A stretch of 64,000 nucleotides of DNA from NCBI GenBank assembly GCA_935421135.1, contig OW285196.1, positions 12,087,001-12,151,000 of the forward strand, in the 5' to 3' direction. The notes beneath the pieces are model-generated. The model was not told the DNA's origin. It saw nothing but the letters and a program-made list of their open reading frames with translations, and ran no database searches. The stretch's first letter is position 1; each line of letters starts with the position of its first letter. Shown one piece after another: positions 24,108 through 43,400 of the stretch. This DNA is from Bugulina stolonifera (lineage: Eukaryota; Bryozoa; Gymnolaemata; Cheilostomatida; Bugulidae). Both the position numbers and the translations under genes were made by a program.

Positions 24108-24782
24108 TGTAATGGTACGCACAGTCGTCTCCTACACCTGACACTCATTATTATGTGTGCCTACATGTATATACCTACTTGCATTCTACCTTGTGTAACT
24201 TCTATATCATTGTATATACTTGTACGATTATTACTAAGTCTTTTAGTACCTTTTATACCCATGTACAGAGGCCCGACCTCTCAGAATTACTTGATATTCA
24301 GTTTGTACATGAATTGGATCATTATAAGCAACTTTTGTATAACCCGACCCATTTTGGGTCGGCCGTCGGGCTTCCGGTGGTCATGTTGTTGCGCAACTTC
24401 CGGACGACCCTATGTCGTCTTTTCCCGACACTACGTTGGGCGGAAGTCCTTATACTATATAAAGGGCATTGTTTCACTGTTCATTGTCTCAGTCTTCACT
24501 TAGCTTTCAATAAAGACACATCTATACTTGATACAGAGACTTTCACTTCCTTTTGTCAGGTCATTCGCTTAACGAACCGCCTACTAGGTCGGATCACTCT
24601 CTTTCAACGTATAGTCTGAAGGTCAGACTCGGGACCAGACGGGTCATCTCTGGTAGTTATTGGGCTACTGAGACCGCTCGATCTTTCATGTAATGAGAAG
24701 GCCTAGCACCACTCATAGGCACTTCAGTTTTGGGCCGGTAGTCGTCCAAGGACGACCGCACGAAATACCAGAAACCATTACA
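24108..24782 (+). mobile_element. Solo LTR, copy A
   Basis: Starts TGTAATGGTA and ends AACCATTACA, with flanking 4-bp ATAT repeats (24104-24107, 24783-24786). Inside are a TATA box (ctatataaaggg, about 24455) and AATAAA (24509-24514), in the order expected of U3-R-U5. No internal retroelement sequence flanks it, so it is a solo LTR left by recombination. It is more GC- and CpG-rich than its surroundings. Confidence 0.8.
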
Positions 24783-25681
24783 ATATAATATACATAATAC
24801 AGTAATATGATATATAAGTACATGTACATGTATGTATGATAACAAAAAGGAAAAAATAATAAAATAAAAATGACACCGTGTGTTGCCATGGAATTGACCA
24901 CTGCTAAGCAGGGTGCAATATCATATATGTATACAAACACTGACAGGCACTTGCATTTAAACTAACTTACATACAATGTAATTATGCATTGTTTAGCTAA
25001 AACTGATCATCTTCATATGAAATTCAGTAATTAATATTATATTCTACATTGTACGTGTAAAATACTTTAGGTTAGCCTAGCCTAGATTATAACAAAATAT
25101 GTTTACACTAATCTACAAAATTGTAATTTGCCAGTATTACTGCCATGGATTTATGCTGATCCAAGGCTTCAGTATTTCACTGATAAAACACATTGTGATC
25201 TAAAATAACAAACTTGTGTACAATTCCTTTCTCATTTTTCGGCAACAATATATTATATTAATTAGTACTTTGAATATGCTATAAATCAGATTAAGGGGTT
25301 AACTCATGAGAGCTGGAAGGTGTTTTACTGGCTAATCAGATTATGTAATCTAATCTTTAATTAGTGTACCATTGTTAGTCTAGTGGTGTCATCTTACACA
25401 CTTCAGAGTGTGTTACATTGCATCATTCATCATCTGTCTTTATTTTATGATAGCCTTAGTTCCTTGACCATGAAACTTGAATACATGTGGTTGACATTAA
25501 ATTTCTTAGATATCAAGTGAACTGATTCTTTATCGTAGCCTTAGCTGACAAAAACATTTTTGGTTATGGCTAGCCTTCCCACTTCCTTAGTGAGAGCAGT
25601 TGTGAGTGGGTTTTATGTAAATTAACCAAGCCTGGAAACTAATTGGATAACTAATTTACTTTCTTTGAGAATATTATCATG

Positions 25682-25689
25682 TATAAAAG
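25682..25689 (+). promoter_or_regulatory. TATA box of collagen gene 2
   Basis: TATAAAAG, followed by a probable 5' UTR exon (about 25712-25770) ending at donor gtg|gtaagt. The coding acceptor is at 26271-26273. Confidence 0.6.
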
Positions 25690-25794
25690 CAAGGTTAGCT
25701 CAGAGCATCTCACCAAAAATATTAAACAAGTTCCTACCAGTAGTTGTAAGGAAAGCCTAGGCACATTGTGGTAAGTAATTGTTAGAGACAAAAT

Positions 25795-25893
25795 ACATAA
25801 TAATACGTAATACGTAATACATAATACATAATACATAATACATAACACATAATACGTAATACGTAATACGTAATACGTAATACGTAATACATA
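25795..25893 (+). repeat. 7-bp tandem repeat (taatacg/taataca)
   Basis: About 13 units of a 7-bp repeat in the 5' UTR intron of collagen gene 2. Confidence 0.9.
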
Positions 25894-26273
25894 ATAGTTT
25901 CACTTAATATTAGCATGAAACTACTTGTAGTTTATTATTATAAGGCAACTAATGTAGTTTTGTGCATTTTCAACCAGACTCTATTAGTGATTATTTTTAT
26001 TTTGCAACTTTTATTATTTTGGTTGACTTTCAGCACATATTGGTTACTGAGAACATGGCCAGCACAGTATTGCCACGTATCCATTGCAGAGAGTCAGGTT
26101 AGGGGTGTCCATTTTGGGGATGTCAATTTTACGTAGGGTACCAAAGTTTGCTTTGAAAATCAGAGAGCCTCCTACAGAATCAGGGAAACTTGGTAAGCCT
26201 GGGCTAGCATGTGGTTTCAAGTTGCAAGTTTGAATTATGCGACTCCTTTTTTGAGTGTTGCTTATACATGTAG

Positions 26274-28150
26274 ATGGAAACCAAAGAAGAAAAACTAAAG
26301 CATGGAGTGACTGAAAACAAATACCTTCATGGGTTCACCCTTATTGTTTTGGCTGCTTGTATCATCACTAATCTAATTGTGTACAGCTACTTGTACAAGG
26401 AAATAAATGAGGTAAGTTTTAAAAACTTTTGAAGGTAAAGCTATAAATATATTTTCAGCAAGTCTGTTAGATGCATGTAAATATATCTTGTACTACGTTA
26501 TAATTGTTTTTAGAATGTTGTTTTTTTATAGTGAACCAATCCGCTAACTATTTGGAAAAACATTTTGTAGGATAAACAGGAGATACTGGCGTTAAAGTTG
26601 GAAATGCAGAACTTGAGGTCAATGGGAGATAAACACATTGTAAGTCATTAATATAGGTTACATATACATCGATAATTCTTGGCTAGTTAATTAAAAAGAT
26701 AAAAGTGGCAGCAATAAATAACCACATAGATTTTAAGAGTATTCTTAAATTTTCCATAGTTTTTCACAAAATATCATAATGATAGCACTACTTAGCTTTG
26801 CTTCCATCTGCAGTTGTTGATGTGCATGATAGGCATCATATAATATGTACATACAGAATCACAAATTTATTATGAATCTAGTGGTCACCAAGTGGCTATC
26901 AATTTTATGGAGCTGTATTTTAGACCAGAAGTAAAAGAGCATTAAAGACCAGGTGTGGTAGATGTGCTAAGGGTGCTCCTGGACCACCAGGCCCAAGAGG
27001 ACTTCCTGTGAGTAGGCCTATTACTATATTAGAGACTTTCACGAGTACTTTTAAATCTTCAATATCCTGTTTATGAGTTGTCGTATGACAGCATTACAAC
27101 AGCAACTACATCCGTTAGCATTCTTACCCCGGCAGCGAAATCAAATGTTTCGTTATAAAATCGGTCAAATTTTCATTTTTTTTGCTTACATACAATATTA
27201 TACAGTTTGTCTGTTAGCCTACTGTATGCTAACAAGTGATATGAACATAGTGTAGATGTAGATGTAGTTATGCTTAGAGCTACAAGTTAACAGTTTTAAT
27301 AGCTTCTAACTATGTAGTTTGATGTATGCATTGTACAATCAATGTGCACATAGTCAACATCATTTTAGGGTCTCAAAGGAAATCCTGGCAAACAAGGACC
27401 ACACGGTAAAGATGGCATTTCAGCAGCACCAGGGCCCCCTGGTCCTCAAGGTCCTGTTGGTCCTCAAGGAAAGCCTGGACACCCCGGTGTACCTGGAAAA
27501 GATGGAAAGCCCGGTCCTGTTGGCCCACCTGGTCCTCCAGGAGTGAATGGTAAAATGGGACTCCCTGGTACACCTGGTAAGAAAGGAGCCAGAGGGAACA
27601 CAGGCAGGCAAGGAGCAAGAGGGAAGACTGGCCTAAATGGACTTGATGGAAAGCCAGGAAAAGATGGCAAACCAGGCGCTCCAAACAAGGTAACCAGATA
27701 GCTTAATTATTTCTGGCAATATTTCAAAACAAATATATGTAGCAAAGCATCATCATACAGTTTTGGTCAAGAACTTCTAGTGAAATATTTTATTATGAAG
27801 CTTTTTGCTACTTTTATTCATAGTCTGAACTTCTATTAAAATAATTAACCAAATGAGTCTATTAAACAGTTACTTACTGTCAAGTAACAATTTTTAGAGG
27901 GTTCACTTGTGATAAGATATAATGTATTGAACAAGAACTGTACACAGGTTTTAAACATGAAAATTATCAATTACAGTTACATGTAATTTATTTACAGCAG
28001 TGTTTCCTCGTCTCTCATTTCACTAACTTGGGTTTAAAAGTATGTTGTACATGTATGTTTAAAGTTGAAAAATATAGAATCATAGTGCTTTGTGCTTACT
28101 AATTCCAGGCAGATTCCTCTAAGAAGAAGAAGAGCAAGCAACATTTCTGA
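26274..28150 (+). CDS. Transmembrane (MACIT-like) collagen 2
   Basis: Five phase-0 coding exons: 26274-26411, 26571-26639, 26924-27007, 27369-27689, 28109-28150; 217 residues. Exon 1 has exactly the length of exon 1 in collagen gene 1 (138 nt) and ends in the same KEINE. The order is cytosolic tail, one membrane span (about 20-41), a charged stalk ([18 protein letters not shown]), RSKR furin-type site, a Cys-x-x-Cys (RCGRCAKG), about 115 residues of Gly-X-Y with one break (GISAAPG), and a lysine-rich tail (KKKKSKQHF). It is a tandem paralogue of the upstream gene, with about 48 fewer Gly-X-Y residues than copy 1. The two probably form trimers, alone or together, in the pericellular matrix; pairing is inferred. 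Confidence 0.9.
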
Positions 28151-28151
28151 A

Positions 28152-28265
28152 CAACATCCTGCTTCTGCACCGACAGGAGATCGTCACATGGTCACTTACC
28201 GGACAATGTCCTGCTTCTACACCGACAGGAGATCGTCACATGGTCACTTACTGGACAATGTCCTC
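28152..28265 (+). repeat. 54-bp duplication in the collagen gene 2 3' region
   Basis: The stretch tcctgcttctgcaccgacag followed by gagatcgtcacatggtcact occurs twice in tandem just after the stop codon. Confidence 0.85.
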
Positions 28266-28693
28266 TTAAAATGTCTAACCACCATGTTTTCACTGTGTTT
28301 AAAATTCTGAAGATGGAATTGAATGTGTGTTTCGGTAGCAAAACAGTTTCTACTTGGCATCTTGACCACAAGCGATTTTAACAACAACAAATTTAAATTA
28401 CACTGTATTTTGAAATATTATATTATATTATTTTAACGTAATGCATTATATTTGTTTACAAAGTAAATATCATGAGCCTATTGTCTACGTCGCTCAGTTT
28501 CACCGATTGATTGTCACTGTAAAGTACTTCTCTGTAAAGTACTTGTATTCTACTCATGGGTATTCAGACGCTAGTGATAGTAACAAGAAGTTGCCCTCTC
28601 CCAGTACAAAAGCAACGGTTGAGAAAACTCATTGCACTTGGTTTACATGAGAATCAGTTTACTTCTATGATCGATTTCTCATCCAACAATCCA

Positions 28694-35375
<6,682 letters not shown>

Positions 35376-35789
35376 GTTAATTCAAACACCTTATAAATCA
35401 CCAGAGAGGAGAAATGAATATCTATAGTTTGAAGCACACTAATGAAGCTACCTTTGTAGCAATGAATTACAGCCATTACTACTTAGATCCTATTGGTCAA
35501 CATGACCAATCTCATCAATGACCATTTACAAGCATTCATTTAATAGCCCATATTGCAGCCACATTGCTCATTCTCAGATTATATTAGGAGAAGACAACTT
35601 CGTTTCATGGTTATTATTGCCTATGGGTGCCCATCTTTGGCAGCAACATCTACCCAAAAGCCAAATAAAATTAGAGCACCAGTACAGAATGGGTTCTCTT
35701 TGTGATAGACGAAGAACCACTAGTAGGATCTGTTCAATCCCTTCTAGGCTATAGCCTATACTGGTATAAAAACTCTGCCTGTGATATGA

Positions 35790-36090
35790 GTAGGGAGTAC
35801 TCACATGTAACTGTGAGTAGGGAGTACCTACATGTACATGTAGATGGAAGGGTGAGTAGGGAGCACTTACATATAAGGGTGAGTAGAGAGTACCTAAATG
35901 TAGATGGAAGGGTGAGTAAGGAGTACTTACATATAAGGGTGAGTAGAGAGTACTTACTTAGTCAGTGTGCCTCCGTGTGTACTACCCATGTGTACTACTG
36001 TTGTGTACTACCCATGTGTACTACCCATGTATACTACCAAAGTGTACTACCAAAGTGTACTACCAATGTGTAGTTATTATTGTGTACTAC
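35790..36090 (+). repeat. Two adjacent short tandem arrays
   Basis: At 35790-35960 there are about six imperfect units of gtgagtagggagtacctaca, alternating with agatggaagg or tataag. At 35975-36085 there are units of about 12 bp (tgtgtactaccc). No gene is seen in 35376-36528. Confidence 0.8.
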
Positions 36091-36528
36091 CGATATTTAC
36101 TACTAATTTAAATCTACATGTATCTTTCTGCCATAATAGATCATGTGTAACCAATGGCAACAACTTATTGGAATTCCAAAGGCAACCACATATTACAGAT
36201 TGACTTCAAAATGTATCACAATTAGGACTACCAGTGCAAGTGTTGGATGTCACACACAGCCAAAGTCCCTGGCTGCTCATAAACAAATTTCCTTACAAGA
36301 AAATTATCACATATTTTGGTTATTTCCATAAATCTTGTATGTTCCGTTCTAATAAATAAAAAGATGTAGGCTAGTAGTAACAGTGATACATGTATGTAAG
36401 TGTTATATAATACATGTAGAAAAACACTGCATTGTAGTACCTTACTGTTTTATCAATACTTATCATACAGTATAAAACCAGGTAGTAATTTTAATGAAAC
36501 TTCAAAAGTTTATACATGTATACAATAA

Positions 36529-37246
36529 TGTAATGGTTACGCACAGTCTTCCTCAACCACCTGACACTAATTATATGTGTACCCATATGTATATCTGCTT
36601 GTATTCATTGCTACTTAGTTGAATATTGTTTGTATACTTGAATATGGCATTACTGAGTCATTGTACTGCTTTTTATACCCATATAAAGAGGCCCGACCTC
36701 TCGGATTTACCTGATATTCATTTTGTATATGATTTAGATGATTCTAAGCATCTTTTGTAATAACCCGACCCATTATGGGTCGGCCATCGGGCTTCCGGCC
36801 GCCATATTGTTGCGCAATTTCCGGACGACCCTACGTCGTCTTTTCCCGACACTACGTCGGCCTTTTTACCGGAACTTTCTCCGGAAGTTCTCTTACTATA
36901 TAAAGGGCATTGTTTTTACGTTTGTTGTCTCAGTTCTTGCTTGGATCTCAATAAAGACACATCTATAGTTATATACAGAGACTTTCACTTCATAGATAGG
37001 TCATTCTAGTTGTTAAGGTCCTCGACCTTGCAACACGAACTGCTTACTAGGTCGGATCACTCTCTTTCTCAGTATAGTAAACAAGCATTGACTCGGGATC
37101 ATATGGGTCGTCTTTGCTAGTTCTTTGACTACTGACACCGATCAATCTTTCATGTAATGAGAAGGCCTAGCACCACTCATATGCTCTTCACTTTGGACTC
37201 GGGAGTCGTCTTAGGACGACCATACCAGAAACCAAAAACCATTACA
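36529..37246 (+). mobile_element. Solo LTR, copy B
   Basis: TGTAATGGTT...AACCATTACA with a perfect 4-bp ATAA duplication on both sides. TATA box is near 36895 and AATAAA near 36950. It has the fullest U3, with a TTGCGCAA palindrome and repeated CCGGAA motifs. No internal domain. Confidence 0.82.
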
Positions 37247-37517
37247 ATAATATAATAATAGTGTTTATGATGTACATAATTATACATCTTTATTTAGTAA
37301 ACATGACATGTACCTTTACCTATGTACAGAGATGAGCGTACTTATAGTAGATATCTTATACATAATAATATACACTTTTACTACACTATTCTGTAGTATA
37401 TATACATGTATGTTTATGCTACATCATTTAGGTAGGTGTATTGACATGTGTAACAGATTTGGAGCTGTATAATGCAACACAACCAAATAAAAGCTGTTCC
37501 TAGACATCCAATGATAG

Positions 37518-38915
37518 TGTAATGGCTTTTGGGGGGTTGTGCTGTCGTCCTAAGATGACTCCCTTGTCTAAAATGAAGAGCCTATGAGTGGTGCTAGGCC
37601 TTCTCACTACATTAAAGATTAACAGGTACTAGTAGTCAAATAACTACTCAAGATGACCCATGTGGTCCCGAGTCAATGCTTGTTTACTATACTGAGAAAG
37701 AGAGTGACTCGACCTAGAAGGCGGTTCGGGAGGCAAGGTCGAAGACCTTGACAACTGGAACGACCTATCTACGAAGTGAAAGTCTTTGTATATAAGTATA
37801 AATGTGTCTTTATTGAGATCCAAGCATGAACTGAGACAACAAACATAAAAACAATGTGCTTTATAATAGTGTGATGGTACGCCAAATCGTATCTTACATC
37901 TGACACTCATTATTGTGTGCACATACATGTATATATCTGCTTGTACTTTACTCCTTTATTGTTATACATGACTATATGATTATATCTAAGTCTTTTAATG
38001 CCTTTTATACCCATGTACAGAGGCCCGACCTCTCAGAATCCATTGATATTCATTTTGTACATGAATTGGACCATTATAAGCAACTTTTGTAGAACCCAAC
38101 CTATTTTGGGTCGGCCGTCGGGCTTCCGGCGGCCATCTTGTTGCGCAACTTCCGGACGACCACACGTCGTCTTTTCCCGACGTCACGTCGACCGGAAGTC
38201 CTTATACTATATAAAGGGCACTGTTTTACTGTTCATTGTCTCAGTCTACACTTGGCTTTCAATAAAGACACATCTATACTTGATACAGAGACTTTCACTT
38301 CCTTTTGTCAGGTCATTCGCATAGCGAACCGCCTACTAGGTCGGATCACTCTCTTTCATTGTATAGTCTGAAGGTCAGACTTGGGACCAGATGGGTCGTC
38401 TTTGGTAGTTCTTGGGCTACTGAGACCGCTCGATCTTTCATGTAATGCGAAGTCCTATTACCACTCATAGGCACTTCATTTCTGGGTCGATAGTCGTCCA
38501 AGGACGACCGCACCAAATCACAGAAACCATTACAATAGTATAAGAACTTCCGGAGGAAATTCCGGTAAAAAGGCCGACGTAGTTTCGTAAAAAGACGACG
38601 TAGTGTGGTCCGGAAATTGCGCAACAATATGGCGGCCGGAAGCCCAATGGCCATCTCAAAATAGGTCTGGTTTGACAAAAAATGTTTAAAATCATCTAGA
38701 TCATGTACAAAATCAATATCAGCCAATTCTGAGAGGTCGAGCCTCTTTCCTTGGGTATAAAAAGGACATAATTGCTCAGTAACGCACATTATAGGTATAT
38801 AAGTGGCAATCTACTTCATAGACAATTAGTACAAGCAAGTGTAACACAATGTAAGTATATATAATCAGGGTCATGCAGTACGAAGGCTATGTTCAAGTTA
38901 TACGTGACCATTACA
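37518..38915 (-). mobile_element. Solo LTR, copy C, interrupted by copy D
   Basis: Reverse-oriented copy. The U5-R part is 37518-37869 and the U3 part 38535-38915 (ending ccattaca). Copy D was inserted within the TATA-box region. Target duplication of C itself is not clear. The last 150 bp are diverged. Confidence 0.75.
37870..38534 (+). mobile_element. Solo LTR, copy D, nested in copy C
   Basis: TGTGATGGTA...AACCATTACA flanked by a perfect 4-bp ATAG duplication (37866-37869, 38535-38538). It keeps its TATA and AATAAA blocks and is most similar to copy A. Removing it rejoins the two halves of copy C across its TATA region. Confidence 0.85.
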
Positions 38916-39580
38916 TTATACACAAATGAAATTCCGTATGGTGTAGTCTATAATCTGTAAGCAATGCATGCCAATGTAGAGGGTGGAATAATTCAACTCC
39001 CAACTGACCATGGCTCAAATTTCTTGCAACAGCCAAGAGAGGAAAATATAATAGTGCCTCAGCTAAACGGGTGCTTTGGCCTAAGTCTATGATGACGATG
39101 CTTGATAGTGTACATTGTCCCATTGAAACTAATGTTAGGGAAGTCAATGGGAACTATCATTATTATGAAAAGTTGTCTGCAGGCTCTCTTTGCGTTACCA
39201 AAATACTTGCTAATTCTTCATAACTATCCATATCCTCATTGTATTATTGTTGTATGCTGCTAAACAACATCTATGATGTCATCTATAGAATTCTACGTGT
39301 ACATGTACATGTATGTCATCCAAGAATATGAGGAAGTGGAGCATTGGCTTTGTTTTCACTAATTCACTTGATCCTAGCCATGCTATGAACTAGGTTGGCA
39401 TACATATATACACAAGCTATAAAGCTTTACAATACAAAGTTGTATAATCTGCTATGGTAAGTTTTAAAACGTAATGATATAATTTGGAAATAACAGCAGT
39501 GACTTGACTAGATAGTGCATGTTATGTTAGTCCTATTATTTCAATACTCGGGTGTTTTTTTTACTTTTTAGGGTTGCCAA
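38916..39580. other. Intergenic, no gene seen
   Basis: Unique AT-rich sequence without supportable features. Confidence 0.4.
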
Positions 39581-39584
39581 CATG

Positions 39585-40085
39585 GCCAGGAAATTCCTTA
39601 ATATGAGGGATGCCCCAGCAGAAATAAAAACTAGTAGTAGTAGGTCAGGGTCAGTGAGAACTCATTGTATTGTGGAGACCTGGGTTCAAACCCCAGTCAG
39701 GGACTGGTATTTTCATGGATTTGAAACAAGTCTCTGACTGCTCAGAAATAAATTCCTTGCTAAAAATACATCATATATATATTAAAAAAATGGCCAAACC
39801 CCTTAACATCATATAAGGCACAAGGTGGTCATTATAAGAGGGGTGCCCTCGTGTGCAGTTCGCTCAGAGCATGTTACTGCTCACTGTTGAAGCTTCCTTT
39901 TTTAAAGTTGCTGAGCTGGTGTAGTGGGTAGCATGTTCTGTGCACTGTGCTAGGCGATTAGGTGCCGTGGAGGCTCGAGTTCAAACCCCACTCAGGGACT
40001 GGTATTTTCATTAATTTGAAAAAAGTTTCTGACTGCCCAAAGATAAATTCCTTGCTAAAAATACATCCTACATAATATTGTATAT
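39585..40085 (+). mobile_element. Two related tRNA-derived SINE copies
   Basis: The copy at about 39900-40085 has an A box (gctggtgtagtgggtagcat, 39915-39934) and a B box (GAGTTCAAACC, 39977-39987). The copy at about 39590-39790 keeps only the B-box half (GGGTTCAAACC, 39682-39692). Both continue with cagggactggtattttcat and end in ccttgctaaaaatacatc. A scrambled fragment with the same tail lies at about 21290-21410 in collagen gene 1. Confidence 0.65.
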
Positions 40086-40425
40086 TGATATTCAGCACAC
40101 ATATACAACAATCAGTGAACCTTCAATCTGCATGCTGTTCGCTAATACCAGAACTCTCACTCACTAAAATGGACGCTATTAGAGGCCTAGTAGTGTTTGG
40201 CAAGGTGGAAAGCATCGTCATATACAAGACTAGTTGTAATAGTTCCATGTGCAATTGATCCATGCACATGTAACAATAAATAGGCTACAGCAAGAGTAGA
40301 AAACTCTTTGCAGGTTAGAGAATTTTTTTACATCGTAGTTATAATTATAGTCCCATATCTGCTACAGAGTTCAAGAAAATCATCTAAACTGAGAGACAAG
40401 AACAGAAGCCAGAAAATTATAGATC

Positions 40426-43400
40426 ATGGAGGAGAATTTGGTAAGTACTGAATCTAAATTGTATAATAATCTAGACTCTAAGATCTTCCTATGCCTGTAA
40501 TCAAATTATCATTAAAATTAAAATTGATCATTAATTGTTAAATAATTATTAAATTATTAATTGCTGTTAGATCAGTGATGCTGAGTTAGAAGAGTTTAAG
40601 AGGGACTACTGCTGTGCACCTGGTGGGAAACATAACATAGAGATACAACTCCCATATTTGGCTAAACTAGCAGACGACTACCTGATTAAATATAAGAGAT
40701 CTGAAGTTTGGACAGATGCTGTGAAGGTAGGCATTGATTTTCAACGTCTATGTAATATGTAACCTATATCGACTCTCCCAAAACCAAGCAAAAGTAACGA
40801 ATATTAAAAGTAATTTATTTGATTGCATGTTGTTATAGCGCACAAACTGTTACTAAACCGTTTATAAAGATTGTCTGTTCACACCATTAAAACTCCAATT
40901 CTTGGTCTTTCACGGAGCTGAGCAATACTAGTCAATAGGCAATCACGAGAGGTCTATTTCGCTTCTATTGCCATTCTACAAACTTGTAACTTACAAGCAC
41001 TTACAATGCATGCACACTTATTATACACACTTATACATGTAATATACACTTGCATACAGTGCAAGCACTTACGAGCACCAGTTAATATACACTTAACATG
41101 TACTGCAAAAGCGAATACTGCACCATATTTCTAAAGGCTATCTTTTGCACAGTATTAGGTAGTGTATCTGTTGGTTGAACCTATCATATCTATATGAGCC
41201 CATTTAGCACATGTGGTGTATGTACGTGTATGAACGTGTATGTACGTGTATGAACGTGTATGTGCACTTATGTGCGTGTATGTATGTGTATGTACGTATA
41301 TGTACGTGTATGTACGTGTATGTACGTGTATGTACATGTATGTACTTGTATGAACGTGTATGTACGTGTATGTACGTGTATGTATGTGTATGTACTTGTA
41401 TGTACGTGTATGTACTTGTATGTACGTGTATGTACGTGTATGTACGTATATGAACGTGTATGGACGTGTATGTACGTCTATGTACGTGTACGTACGTGTA
41501 TGTACATTTATGTACGTGTATGTACGTGTATGAACGTGTATGTACGTTTATGTACGTGTATGTGCACGTATGTGCGTGTATGTATGTGTATGTACGTGTA
41601 TGTACAAGGTATGTACGTGTATGCGCGTGTATGTACGTGTACGTACTTGTACGTACGTGTATGTACGTGTATGTACATGTATGTAGTGTAGTATAATAAT
41701 ACGTGTGATATATATGCACAAAGTATATAATAATGTAATGGTCAGGACATTTGCTTACACGGCCTCAGCATGCCTGATGGACATTATAGCACCCTAAGTG
41801 CATGTAGTTGTCATTGCTCTACTCATCTATGTCTTAAACGCACTGTAGGCTACTTATATCCGTCTTGTTATGCATGTTTTGACCATGCATTTATAATTAC
41901 TGTGCTTTTATACACTTATTGTATGCATTACTGAGCCATTATACCCTTTTTATACAAGGGTATAATGGCCCATATATCGGGCATCAAGGTCTGTATACAG
42001 ACCTTGATGCCCGAACTGCCTACTAGGACTGAACATACTCTTTCTCAGTACAGCAAGATAGCATTAACTCGGGACCACATGGGTCGTCTTGGTCAGCCCT
42101 TGGACTACTAGTACCTGTCGATCTTTCATGTAATGACAAAGGCCAAGCACCACTCATAGGCTCTTTACCTTTCGTATGTGGGTCGTCCCAGACAACATAT
42201 ACACACAACACAAAAAACCATTACAATATGATATATACAGTACATGTACCAATCTCACAACAAATGCGTGACCTAATACTATAGAGAATATGGGTATTAG
42301 AAATATGGTGCATTGGTGGAATTATACTTCTTTATAACAGTTTCAGCTTGTTGAATAATTTAAATTTCAATCATCAATGAAAGCTTAATCTTCTTGTTTC
42401 AGGCTCATGCGCTCTACAACTCCTGTGCTGTTCGTTCTCAAGATCTTGAAGTCGATAGATGGGAGAGAAAAGCATTTGAAGCACAAGAGCTTTACTGGGG
42501 AGTTGAAGGAGCATGGGGTTTTGAAACACAGAAAAACTTGACTAACGAGCTAAAGGAGGAAATCGAGCTAGTTCGTACAGTTGTAAGGTCCAACTTAACT
42601 AAAGTAGACAAAGTTGTAAAACAGCTTGAATCGGCAAAAATCAGAGATCAAGAATTTGTGGAAAAATTTCAAAGTGATATCCAAAGAATATCATTAGATT
42701 GTACAAACCGCATGATACAATTTGCCAAGATGGTATTTGAATTCAGCCTTGCAAGTTTGATCGTTCAGCCACCATGTGATTTTTGTGTTGTTGCTATAGG
42801 CTCAATGGCTAAAGGTGAAGCCACGCCCTATTCTGATTTTGAATATATGTTCCTCGTTGAAAGGGAAGGGTCAGATGTACAGGAATATTTTGAAAAACTT
42901 GCCATTTCAAGCTATTTCATGATTGGAAATCTAAAGGAAACACCATTAGGGTACATGGCACTTGAGGAACTTCAGGGATGGTTTGTTGATGAACAGAAAA
43001 GTGGATTCAAAATTGATGGACTTAAAAGTGGAGCTGGAAATATTCCAACAGGAAATGGCAGCTTGTTACAGAAGAACCATCTAATTGTCACTCCTTCTCA
43101 ACTGATTCAAAACTACAAAACAGTTTTAGATAATCCGAAAGATGAAGCCATGAGAGGTGATTTGACAGCCAAGCTACAGTACACTAAGCTTGTGTACTAC
43201 TATCAGGAACAAGGAAAGAACTTACTTGACAAGTTTTGTCAACAAAAGAACTCATTGCTGCCAAACTCAATGAGGCAGGATGCAAACACGGAGATGTTTA
43301 AATCAGATAACAAAAAATATGGTTTCAAACCAATAGAAGAGCTTATAAACAAAGGGTTTTCCTTAAACACAAAGAAAGAATTGTACCGATACCCCTCAAT

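Noticed and set aside
24153..24619. 116- and 154-codon ORFs in solo LTR A (and similar ones in copies B, C, D)
   Set aside because: They span the LTR promoter and poly(A) region; frames differ between copies and no retroviral protein motif is present.
41204..41719. 171- and 143-codon ORFs of HVHTRTYTYI / YVRVCTCM repeats
   Set aside because: 12-bp microsatellite in an intron; no codon-level constraint visible.
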